A stretch of DNA of 5,342 nt. Source: JBGPIT01 sp041485125. GTDB lineage: Bacteria > Desulfobacterota > Binatia > UTPRO1. The translations under genes were made by a program, and so were the position numbers. Below the pieces are notes generated by a model that did not search any database, had not been told where the DNA came from, and saw only the letters and a program-made list of their open reading frames with translations. The stretch is taken from the NCBI GenBank assembly GCA_041485125.1, contig JBGPIT010000361.1:1-5342 (forward strand), written 5' to 3'. How positions within the stretch are numbered: position 1 is the stretch's first letter; each line of letters starts with the position of its first letter. This document shows, piece after piece, positions 1 through 5,342 of this stretch.

Positions 1-1353
1 GGGCTCTCGCTCTGCGAGCGCTACGCGACGTCGCTCCAGTACTCGCGTGAGTCGGTCACGCAAGCGGTCGCCGGCGGCTTTCCGGACCTCCCGCCGAACA
101 ACGGCACCACCGCCAACATCGACAAGGCGACCGCGAAGCTCGTCGACAAGGGTTGCACCGTGCCGGCGCCGAAGCCGATGTTCCCGCTCGTCGGCGCCTC
201 GGGTGATCCCGTCATCAGCCATCGCTACGCCGCGGCCGGGCGCTACGAGGCGCGGGTCACCGTCAGCGACGGCAGCGCGCAGACGAGCGCGTCGGTGACG
301 ATCGTCGCCGGCGACGGCGGCCCGCTGCCGAGCACCGCCACTCCGACCGTCGGTCCGACCGCGCTGCCCCCGCCGCCGAGCGACGGCGGCGACGCCGAGC
401 CACTCGAAGGCTTCGGCGCCGGCACGCGCGGCGGCGAAGGCGGCCGCGTCATCCCCATCAGCGAGGCGACCGACGCCGCCGTCCGCAGCGCCTTCAAGAA
501 CGCCGCAACCGGCAACGCGCAGATCGTCTTCGAGGTCACCGGCCCGATCCGGATCTCGAGTCCGCTGCCGATCCTGAGCGGCAACTACCTCACGGTGGAG
601 GGCAACGGCGTCGCGCTGGTCGGAACGTACGGCAATCCGAGCGCCGCGCTCGTCGACGTGCGCGGTCACGACGTGATCGTGCGCAACATGCGGCTCCGGA
701 ACGGCGGCGACAACCTGCGCGCGCAGAAGAGCGGCGCGTACAACGTCGTCTTCAGCCACATCTCGTCGAGCGGCGCCGGCGACGACGGCATCTCGATCGG
801 CTACGGCGCCCACGACGTGACCGTCCAGTACTGCTTCCTCGCCGGCAACACCCGCTCGATCTTCATGAAGTACGGCACCACCAATCGCGTCTCGATCCAC
901 CACACCTGGATCATGAAGCAGTGGATCCGCGGCCCGCTGGTCTCGACCAACATCATGGCGGACATCCGCAACATCATCGTCGAGGATTGGTCGCTCTGGG
1001 GCACGCGCTTCGAGGCCGCCGCGAGCGGCAACATCGTCAACTCGATCTTCCGGCTCGGCTCCTACGCCAAGTCGATCGGCGGCAAGGCGCACGCGCTGAA
1101 CTTGATCCAGAGCGGTCCCGTCTTCAGCGCCGGCAACGTGTACGAGGGTCTCGCGGGCGAGCAACGGGACGTTCCGAGCGCGCGCACTCCGCTCGACGCG
1201 CCGCCGGTGACGACGCACGCAACCGCCGAGGTCGCCGACGTCGTCGAGCAGAGCGCGGGGTGCATGCCGCGCGACGGCGTCGACCAGGCGTACATCGACA
1301 CCAAATCCGGCTGGCGCGTCGGCGAGAGCACGCCCTTCCGCATCACCCCGTAG
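1..1353 (+). CDS. Secreted pectate-lyase-like (PL1-type) beta-helix protein with PKD-like segment, 5'-truncated
   Basis: The reading frame is open from base 1, so the start and any signal peptide lie outside the window; 450 residues remain. A GTG at 160 lies inside the protein and is unlikely to be the start. Numbering from base 1: residues 1-52 are unassigned and hold Cys5 and Cys52. Residues 69-102 look like the second half of a PKD/Ig-like domain (HRYAAAGRYEARVTVSDG). Residues 103-136 are a Pro/Thr/Ser/Gly linker. Residues 137-148 (GFGAGTRGGEGG) match the opening of bacterial PL1 pectate lyases. A repetitive beta-helix follows (residues 150-400), with NVVFSH at 248-253, DDGISI at 261-266, VSIHH at 297-301 and an R-x-P at 310-312 that could hold the catalytic Arg. 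The C-terminus (AGCMPRDGVD, residues 419-428) is like other PL1 proteins. Known members cleave polygalacturonate by beta-elimination outside the cell; activity here is unproven because the usual WIDH motif is altered. It ends 120 bp before the HtrA gene and is probably independent of it. Confidence 0.82.
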   Translation, partial: GLSLCERYATSLQYSRESVTQAVAGGFPDLPPNNGTTANIDKATAKLVDKGCTVPAPKPMFPLVGASGDPVISHRYAAAGRYEARVTVSDGSAQTSASVTIVAGDGGPLPSTATPTVGPTALPPPPSDGGDAEPLEGFGAGTRGGEGGRVIPISEATDAAVRSAFKNAATGNAQIVFEVTGPIRISSPLPILSGNYLTVEGNGVALVGTYGNPSAALVDVRGHDVIVRNMRLRNGGDNLRAQKSGAYNVVFSHISSSGAGDDGISIGYGAHDVTVQYCFLAGNTRSIFMKYGTTNRVSIHHTWIMKQWIRGPLVSTNIMADIRNIIVEDWSLWGTRFEAAASGNIVNSIFRLGSYAKSIGGKAHALNLIQSGPVFSAGNVYEGLAGEQRDVPSARTPLDAPPVTTHATAEVADVVEQSAGCMPRDGVDQAYIDTKSGWRVGESTPFRITP

Positions 1354-1473
1354 ACGCCCTCGTCATCGGGCCGCGTCGCCCCGCCAACCCCGCGACTTGT
1401 CAACCCTCATTGCGTTCTGAAGTGCGTGCGGAACAATATCGCTCGCACACTGAGGTCGCAGAGGAGGGTTCGT
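1354..1473 (+). other. Intergenic gap between lyase-like gene and htrA
   Basis: This 120-bp gap should hold any separate promoter for the protease. A TTGTCA at 1397-1402 matches five of six bases of a sigma-70 -35 box, but no convincing -10 hexamer lies 16-18 bases downstream. I see no hairpin with a T-run that would terminate the upstream gene. Confidence 0.5.
1461..1467 (+). promoter_or_regulatory. Shine-Dalgarno site deciding the htrA start
   Basis: GAGGAGG lies six bases before the ATG at 1474, which is ideal spacing and near-perfect complementarity to the 16S rRNA tail. This supports 1474 over the in-frame GTG at 1426, which would add 16 residues ahead of the charged n-region and membrane anchor and has no comparable site. 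Confidence 0.88.
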
Positions 1474-2967
1474 ATGAGCAAAGAGTTACGCGTCAAGCCG
1501 TGGCAGCTGGCGCTGCTGAGTGTCGTCGGCGGCGCCACCGGTGCCTTCGTCTTGGCGATGATGACACCGGCGCGCTTGGAGTCGCAGACGGGCATCCCGA
1601 TCCCGTCGTTCGCGCCGCTCGTACAGCAGGTCGTGCCCGCGGTCGTCAACATCAACACCACCAAGAACGTCGCGCCGCCGCGCACGCAGCGCCGGCCGTA
1701 TCCACGCGGGCAAGACCCGTTCGAGCAGTTCTTCGGCGAGGATTTCTGGGAGCGCTTCGGCGGCCGGCAGCGCGGCCCGTCGAAGCAGCGCAGCCTCGGC
1801 TCGGGCTTCGTGATCGACGACGCCGGCTACATCGTCACCAACCGCCACGTGGTCGATGGCGCCGACGACATCGACGTGCAGTTCTCGAACGGCAAGCGCT
1901 ACAAGGCGAAGCTCGTCGGTGAGGATGCCAAGACCGACGTGGCGGTCTTGAAGATCCAGCCGGACGGCCGTCTGCCGAGCGTCGAGCTCGGCGACTCCGA
2001 CCGGCTGCAGATCGGCGACTGGGTGATCGCGGTCGGCAACCCGTTCGGGCTCGAGCACACCGTCACCGCCGGCATCGTCTCGGCGCGCGATCGCGTGATC
2101 GGCGCCGGTCCGTACGACGACTTCATCCAGACCGATGCCTCGATCAATCCCGGCAACTCGGGCGGGCCGCTCTTCGACGCGCAAGGACGCGTCATCGGCA
2201 TCGCCACCGCGATCTTCAGCCAGACCGGCGGCAACATCGGGATCGGCTTCGCGACGCCGATCAACATCGCGCGCAACGTCGTCGACCAGCTGCGCTCGCA
2301 CGGTCGCGTCGTCCGCGGCTGGCTCGGCGTCAGCATCCAGCCGCTCGCGCCCGACCTCCGCCAGGCCCTCGGCCTCGGCGACCAGGAGGGCGCGTTGATC
2401 GCCGACGTGCAGAAGGGCAGCCCCGCGGAAAGCGGCGGTCTCAAGCGCGGCGACGTCGTGATCGCGCTGAACGGCAAGAAAGTCGTCGAGCCGGGCGCGC
2501 TCAGCCGCGAGATCGCGATGATGAAGCCGGGCTCGAAGGTGGGTCTCACGGTCATCCGCGACGGCAAGCAGCGCAACGTCGACGTCAAGATCGGTGAGCT
2601 CAAGGACACCAAAGGGGCGCAGGGGGGCGACGAGGTCGGGAACGCCCCGGGCGGCCCCGGCGGCGAGCACGGCGAGATCGTCGGCAACCTCGGCCTCGCG
2701 CTCGACACGCTCAACGATGCCGCACGCCGGCAGCTCGGCTACGACAAGGACGTGAAGGGCGCCCTCATCACCGGCGTCGCCGAGGGCAGCGTCGCCGAGG
2801 AGGCCGGGCTCCACCCGGGCGACGTGATCATCCAAGTCGATCGCCACGACGTCGACTCCGGCCGCGCCGCCAGCCGCGCCATCGCCGACGCCGATCCACC
2901 CATCCTGCTCCTGGTGAAACGCGGCGAAAGCACCATCTTCCTAACGCTGTCACCGCCGCACGGCTGA
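1474..2967 (+). CDS. htrA: HtrA/DegP-family periplasmic serine endoprotease (Do-like)
   Basis: Complete 497-residue protease of the trypsin-like S1C family, which degrades or refolds damaged envelope proteins in the periplasm. Residues 1-9 are a short n-region with several basic residues, and residues 10-30 a hydrophobic segment. No clear AxA cleavage site follows, so it may remain membrane-anchored. The protease domain spans about 46-270, with a DPFEQFFGEDF segment (81-91) in the loop position typical of Do proteases. The catalytic triad is visible: His125 (TNRHVV), Asp155 (TDVAVLK) and Ser229 (NPGNSGGPL). PDZ1 covers about 282-375, starting at GWLGV. A Gly-rich linker follows at about 378-400, and PDZ2 covers about 403-494, with GALITGV and AGLHPGDVI. 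Length and two-PDZ layout fit DegP/DegQ/MucD rather than single-PDZ DegS; I cannot choose among the first three, so the symbol is the family name. Homologues are often induced by envelope stress, but I see no matching sigma-E-type promoter. No key residue is missing. Confidence 0.97.
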   Translation: MSKELRVKPWQLALLSVVGGATGAFVLAMMTPARLESQTGIPIPSFAPLVQQVVPAVVNINTTKNVAPPRTQRRPYPRGQDPFEQFFGEDFWERFGGRQRGPSKQRSLGSGFVIDDAGYIVTNRHVVDGADDIDVQFSNGKRYKAKLVGEDAKTDVAVLKIQPDGRLPSVELGDSDRLQIGDWVIAVGNPFGLEHTVTAGIVSARDRVIGAGPYDDFIQTDASINPGNSGGPLFDAQGRVIGIATAIFSQTGGNIGIGFATPINIARNVVDQLRSHGRVVRGWLGVSIQPLAPDLRQALGLGDQEGALIADVQKGSPAESGGLKRGDVVIALNGKKVVEPGALSREIAMMKPGSKVGLTVIRDGKQRNVDVKIGELKDTKGAQGGDEVGNAPGGPGGEHGEIVGNLGLALDTLNDAARRQLGYDKDVKGALITGVAEGSVAEEAGLHPGDVIIQVDRHDVDSGRAASRAIADADPPILLLVKRGESTIFLTLSPPHG

Positions 2968-2988
2968 TCCTAGCGCACGACCGCGTGG

Positions 2989-3066
2989 CCGCGGGGCGAA
3001 GCGAGGGTGTGCACGCCGACTCGGGAGTTCACTCGCCGGCGCGCACACCCTCGCTTCGCCCCGCGG
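2989..3066. repeat. Perfect 24-bp inverted repeat between convergent genes
   Basis: The arms at 2989-3012 and 3043-3066 are exact reverse complements, separated by 30 bases. After one mismatch (3013/3042) a further five base pairs form (3014-3018 with 3037-3041), giving a 29-pair stem and an 18-base loop. It starts 21 bases after the htrA stop and ends 22 bases before the last codon of the opposite-strand gene, where a bidirectional terminator is expected. There is no T-run on either side, so it is not a textbook intrinsic terminator. It could instead be a dispersed palindromic (REP- or MITE-like) element, or an RNA-stabilising 3' structure. Confidence 0.85.
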
Positions 3067-3068
3067 GC

Positions 3069-3083
3069 TCGCGACCGTCGCGA
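3069..3083. repeat. Short palindromic hairpin TCGCGA-ccg-TCGCGA
   Basis: Two copies of the self-complementary hexamer TCGCGA, three bases apart, can fold into a 6-bp stem with a 3-base loop. It lies between the large inverted repeat and the stop codon of the minus-strand gene, so in that gene's transcript it is the first structure after the coding region. It may help termination or protect the mRNA end, but no T-run follows. In DNA this rich in GC such a small palindrome could be chance. Confidence 0.4.
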
Positions 3084-3088
3084 AGAGG

Positions 3089-5002
3089 TCAGCGCGGCGG
3101 GGCGTTGGCGGCGTCGCTGAGGGCGCGTTTCGCCGGCTCGTAGTCGGGTTTGCGACGGAGGGTGTCGCGCCACTCGCGGGTCGCCTGCGCTTGCTTGCCG
3201 GCGTACCAGTAAGAGAGTCCGAGACTGAAGCGCATGTCGGCATCGTCGGGTCGAACGACGAGCGCGCGCTGGTAGGCGACGACGGCGTCCTCGTAGAGGC
3301 CGAGCGCGCGGACCAGGTTGCCGTACGCGCGCTGCTCCCAGTGCTCCTCGAGCGGCAGGACGACGTCGTTCCACCATGAGCGCGGCGGCGCGGGCTCGGC
3401 GCGGCGCGCCGCGAGGATCTCGGCGAAGCGACGTTGCGCCCGCTCCCGCACCTCGCGGTGGGCGTCGTCGGCCGGGAGGAAGATCGACGTGCCTTGGTCG
3501 TAGTACACGATGGTCCAGCCGTGACCGGCGGCGAGAAAGCGCACCAGCGGAAAACGATTCGACCAGAGGTGGTACACGTACGCGTAGTCGGGTCGATACT
3601 TGGCCGCGAGCTGCGGGAACGCGGTCGGATCGTCGACCGCCCGGAAGTACTCGCGGAAGACGGTCTCCGGATATGCCTCCAGTCGCCCGTCGACGAGGAC
3701 GCGGTCCTCGGGCCGCTCCCAGATCAGAAAGCCGCCGATCGCGAGGCAGTTGAAGGGACGTCCGGTGATCCCGACCTCGCGCGCGAACGCCGCGGCTGCC
3801 GACGAGAACTGCAGCCGCGACACGCCGAGCCCGAAGACGTGCTCGATCCCGAGCGCGGCCGAGAAGCGATTGGTGACGACGGAGGCGGTGAGCACGAGGA
3901 GGACGGTCACCGTCGCCAGGTTCGCCGCGAGTCCCGCGCGCGGCGACGCGAGACGCCGCGCCAGCGTCGAGCGCTCGCCACGCGCCGACCAGCGTCCCAC
4001 GACGGGACCCAGCGTCGCGGCGATGACGGGCGCGGAGATCCATCCGAAGAGCGCCATGTTGCGCAGCGTCTGCGTCGAGAGGTAGCCGAAGATCGCCGCC
4101 GCGAGGAGCCGCCCGAGATGGATGCGCCGGACGCTCGCGACGAACGCGAGCGCCGTGAAGATCAAGAGGGCGACCCAGGCGTAGGTGAGCGGCGGCGCAT
4201 AGCCCGACTCGAACGGGCCGCGGAACTCGCCGATCCGCAGCGTGAAGATCGAGCTGCCGGTGACGCGCGGTAGGAGCTGCAACGGAAAGAGCACCCCGTC
4301 GAGACCGTAGGGGTTCACGAAGGCGCCGGCGGTGGCGAGCAGCAGCACCGCCGTCAGCGTCCGCCACTGGCGCGGCGTGCAGCCGCTCTCCTCGCGCCAG
4401 CCGCGCGGCAACGGCAGGAACGCGAGCGTCGCGCCGAGCCAGTAGCAACCGATCAGCCCGAGACCGATCGCGAAGATGCCCTGCGAGTTCGTCCACACGA
4501 TCTGCAGCGGCACCAGCGCGTAGATCCAACGGCCGTTCCCCGGGTAGCCTTCCAAGAGCGTCAGGTAGGTCGCGAGCAACACGAACGACACCATCTCCGG
4601 ACGCGGCACGAAGCGTGGGCTTGCGATCGTGAGCGCGGCGCCGACCAACAGCGCCGCCGCGGCGGGCGGCACGAAGCGCCGGCAGAGCGCGAAGAACACG
4701 GCGACGGTGGCGAGGAGGAGGGCCGCGACGAGGAAGATGCAGCCGTTCGCGCCGGCGAGCGCATGGACGGCGTAGAGCAGCAGCTGAAAGAGCCAGTGCA
4801 GGTCGATCCACGGATAGTCGGGAGCGGTGTAGCTGAAGGTGTTCGCCGCCGGCCACGTGCCGGTGCTCCACATCAGGCGGCCGGCGGCGAGGTGGTACCA
4901 GACGTCGAAGTCGTCGATCGGCCGGAGCGCGAACGCGATCGCGAGCAGGCCGAGCGCGAACGGCATAGCTCGCGCGCTGCGCGGCACGCGTGACGCTTCC
5001 AT
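3089..5002 (-). CDS. Polytopic membrane protein, GT-C glycosyltransferase-like, with C-terminal TPR repeats
   Basis: A 637-residue integral membrane protein with about 10-12 hydrophobic spans between residues 13 and 390. A first-loop acidic motif, DDFDVWYHL (30-38), is followed by NTFSYT (54-59), PWIDLHWLFQ (64-73), RPE (134-136) and WTNSQGIF (170-177). This set resembles uncharacterised bacterial proteins with a GT-C-like layout, whose known relatives transfer sugars from polyprenyl-phosphate donors using acidic residues in the first outer loop. The region after the last span (about 395-510) has GGFLIW (423-428) and VDGR (437-440), which I associate with the same protein type. Two TPR repeats at about 560-626 probably bind a partner. 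The function is inferred and no acceptor can be named. An in-frame TAA 12 bases before the ATG at 5002 bounds the frame upstream. No good ribosome site is visible, so Met13 (codon 4964-4966), at the edge of the first span, is an alternative start. Co-transcription with the gene at 5074 is possible across 71 bp. Confidence 0.85.
   Translation of the reverse strand: MEASRVPRSARAMPFALGLLAIAFALRPIDDFDVWYHLAAGRLMWSTGTWPAANTFSYTAPDYPWIDLHWLFQLLLYAVHALAGANGCIFLVAALLLATVAVFFALCRRFVPPAAAALLVGAALTIASPRFVPRPEMVSFVLLATYLTLLEGYPGNGRWIYALVPLQIVWTNSQGIFAIGLGLIGCYWLGATLAFLPLPRGWREESGCTPRQWRTLTAVLLLATAGAFVNPYGLDGVLFPLQLLPRVTGSSIFTLRIGEFRGPFESGYAPPLTYAWVALLIFTALAFVASVRRIHLGRLLAAAIFGYLSTQTLRNMALFGWISAPVIAATLGPVVGRWSARGERSTLARRLASPRAGLAANLATVTVLLVLTASVVTNRFSAALGIEHVFGLGVSRLQFSSAAAAFAREVGITGRPFNCLAIGGFLIWERPEDRVLVDGRLEAYPETVFREYFRAVDDPTAFPQLAAKYRPDYAYVYHLWSNRFPLVRFLAAGHGWTIVYYDQGTSIFLPADDAHREVRERAQRRFAEILAARRAEPAPPRSWWNDVVLPLEEHWEQRAYGNLVRALGLYEDAVVAYQRALVVRPDDADMRFSLGLSYWYAGKQAQATREWRDTLRRKPDYEPAKRALSDAANAPPR
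3125..3323 (-). other. Two TPR repeats at the C-terminus of the membrane protein
   Basis: Residues of about 560-592 and 593-626 form two helix-turn-helix repeats of about 33-34 residues. Each has the TPR pattern of small and aromatic positions: GLYEDAVVAYQRAL then RPDD in the first, and GLSYWYAGKQAQA then KPDYEP in the second. TPRs are protein-interaction modules. They suggest recruitment to a complex, but which side of the membrane they occupy cannot be read from the sequence. Confidence 0.75.
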
Positions 5003-5073
5003 CGACGGCGTTGCTTAGCGCAGCGCTACGGGGGGCGAAAGCCGACCGACGGATCGGTCCGAGACGACGGCGC
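5003..5073 (-). other. Intergenic gap with small stem-loops between MBL-fold gene and membrane-protein gene
   Basis: Seventy-one bases between two same-strand genes. Bases 5044-5059 form GACCGA-CGGA-TCGGTC, a 6-bp stem; in the minus-strand transcript its loop is UCCG, of the stable UNCG class. Bases 5034-5043 form a 3-bp stem closed by GAAA on the plus strand. Bases 5016-5028 are a palindrome (TAGCGC-A-GCGCTA) just upstream of the start at 5002. No T-run makes this a clear terminator, and no promoter is convincing. Confidence 0.45.
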
Positions 5074-5342
5074 TCAGCGCAGCGCGGCGAGCGCCTCCGA
5101 CGGCCGTTGCGAACGTCCGTCGGTCACCAGCGCGCGGTAGACGCGAAAACACGACGTCAACGCACCCGTCAGCGCCGCACCGTGGGCCGGCGCGAGCACG
5201 GCGGGTGACTCCGCCTCGATGCGATCGAGCGCGCGTAGGAGATAGCTCTCCGGCGGCACACCGTAGAACGTGTGGTAGAGCTGCGCCGAGAGCACCGATC
5301 GGTCGCCGCGGGTGATCGCCTCGCTCCATCCGGGCTGGCTGA
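5074..5342 (-). CDS. Metallo-beta-lactamase-fold hydrolase, C-terminal fragment
   Basis: Only the last 88 residues are present; the frame runs off the window at 5342, so the GTG at 5295 is an internal codon and not a start. The best clue is RIEAESPAVLAPAHG (fragment residues 40-54): a helix followed by a strand ending in a P-x-HG motif with His53. This matches the last metal-binding histidine motif of metallo-beta-lactamase-fold enzymes, notably the flavodiiron-like/oxygen-binding di-iron subgroup, where the phrase is typically 'I..L.P..IAP.HG'. The earlier HxHxDH metal site would lie outside the window, so substrate and reaction cannot be given. It reads toward the membrane-protein gene and could share a transcript with it. 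Confidence 0.6.
   Translation of the reverse strand, partial: SQPGWSEAITRGDRSVLSAQLYHTFYGVPPESYLLRALDRIEAESPAVLAPAHGAALTGALTSCFRVYRALVTDGRSQRPSEALAALR

Noticed and set aside
160..1353. Start of the lyase-like gene at GTG 160
   Set aside because: The frame is open back to base 1, and a start here would leave an exported-type protein with no signal peptide and no ribosome site.
1430..1457. Possible sigma-E/ECF promoter (GGAAC at 1430-1434) for the protease
   Set aside because: No matching -10 lies at the right distance: GTC at 1455-1457 is 20 bases away, and transcription from there would begin inside the Shine-Dalgarno site. ACTGA at 1449-1453 is too close.
921..1922. A 333-codon plus-strand frame bridging the lyase-like gene and htrA
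   Set aside because: It overlaps both genes out of frame, is dominated by Arg, and would ignore the strong ribosome site and start at 1474.
1486..2847. A 453-codon open frame antisense to htrA
   Set aside because: It lies wholly opposite a gene with intact catalytic motifs. Its translation is a monotonous Asp/Ala/Val/Arg-rich string with no domain, which is what GC-rich third positions produce on the opposite strand.
3434..4273. A 279-codon plus-strand open frame inside the membrane-protein gene
   Set aside because: Its product is low-complexity and rich in Arg, Glu and Asp, it lacks a good ribosome site, and it lies antisense to a supported gene; it is a compositional shadow.
2970..4871. 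A 633-codon open frame on the minus strand overlapping the membrane-protein gene in another frame
   Set aside because: The product is extremely Arg/Ala-rich without hydrophobic segments or motifs, while the frame at 3089-5002 has clear membrane spans and TPRs. It also runs through the large inverted repeat.
5074..5295. Complete small 73-residue gene starting at GTG 5295
   Set aside because: The frame stays open to the window edge, and the sequence reads as the C-terminus of a larger MBL-fold enzyme, so the GTG is an internal Val codon.

Overview
This is a GC-rich bacterial window with no RNA genes, CRISPR array, insertion sequence or recognisable phage genes. It holds four protein-coding genes, two of them cut by the window edges. 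The very high GC, a Gram-negative periplasmic HtrA protease, and a secreted pectate-lyase-like protein with a PKD-like piece and a Pro/Thr/Ser linker suggest a GC-rich proteobacterium in the broad sense, such as a deltaproteobacterial or Binatota/Myxococcota-type lineage. That placement is inference from style only; nothing here is a phylogenetic marker.

Layout. Bases 1-1353 (+) are the C-terminal 450 residues of a secreted polysaccharide-lyase-family-1-like beta-helix protein. After a 120-bp gap, bases 1474-2967 (+) encode a complete HtrA/DegP-type serine protease with a membrane anchor, catalytic triad and two PDZ domains, and a strong Shine-Dalgarno fixes its start. Bases 2968-3088 separate convergent genes and hold a perfect 24-bp inverted repeat plus a smaller palindrome. 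Bases 3089-5002 (-) encode a 637-residue polytopic membrane protein that looks like a GT-C-type glycosyltransferase and ends in two TPR repeats. Bases 5074-5342 (-) are the C-terminal 88 residues of a likely metallo-beta-lactamase-fold hydrolase, transcribed toward the membrane protein across a 71-bp gap containing small stem-loops.

How they fit together. There is no clear single pathway. Three of the products are likely to act at or beyond the inner membrane: an exported lyase-like protein, a periplasmic quality-control protease and a membrane glycosyltransferase-like protein. The two halves of the window are separate, convergent transcription units. I found no convincing new multi-gene system. 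The points most worth a second look are the intergenic inverted repeat, the non-canonical motifs and PKD fragment of the lyase-like protein, and the GT-C-like/TPR protein.
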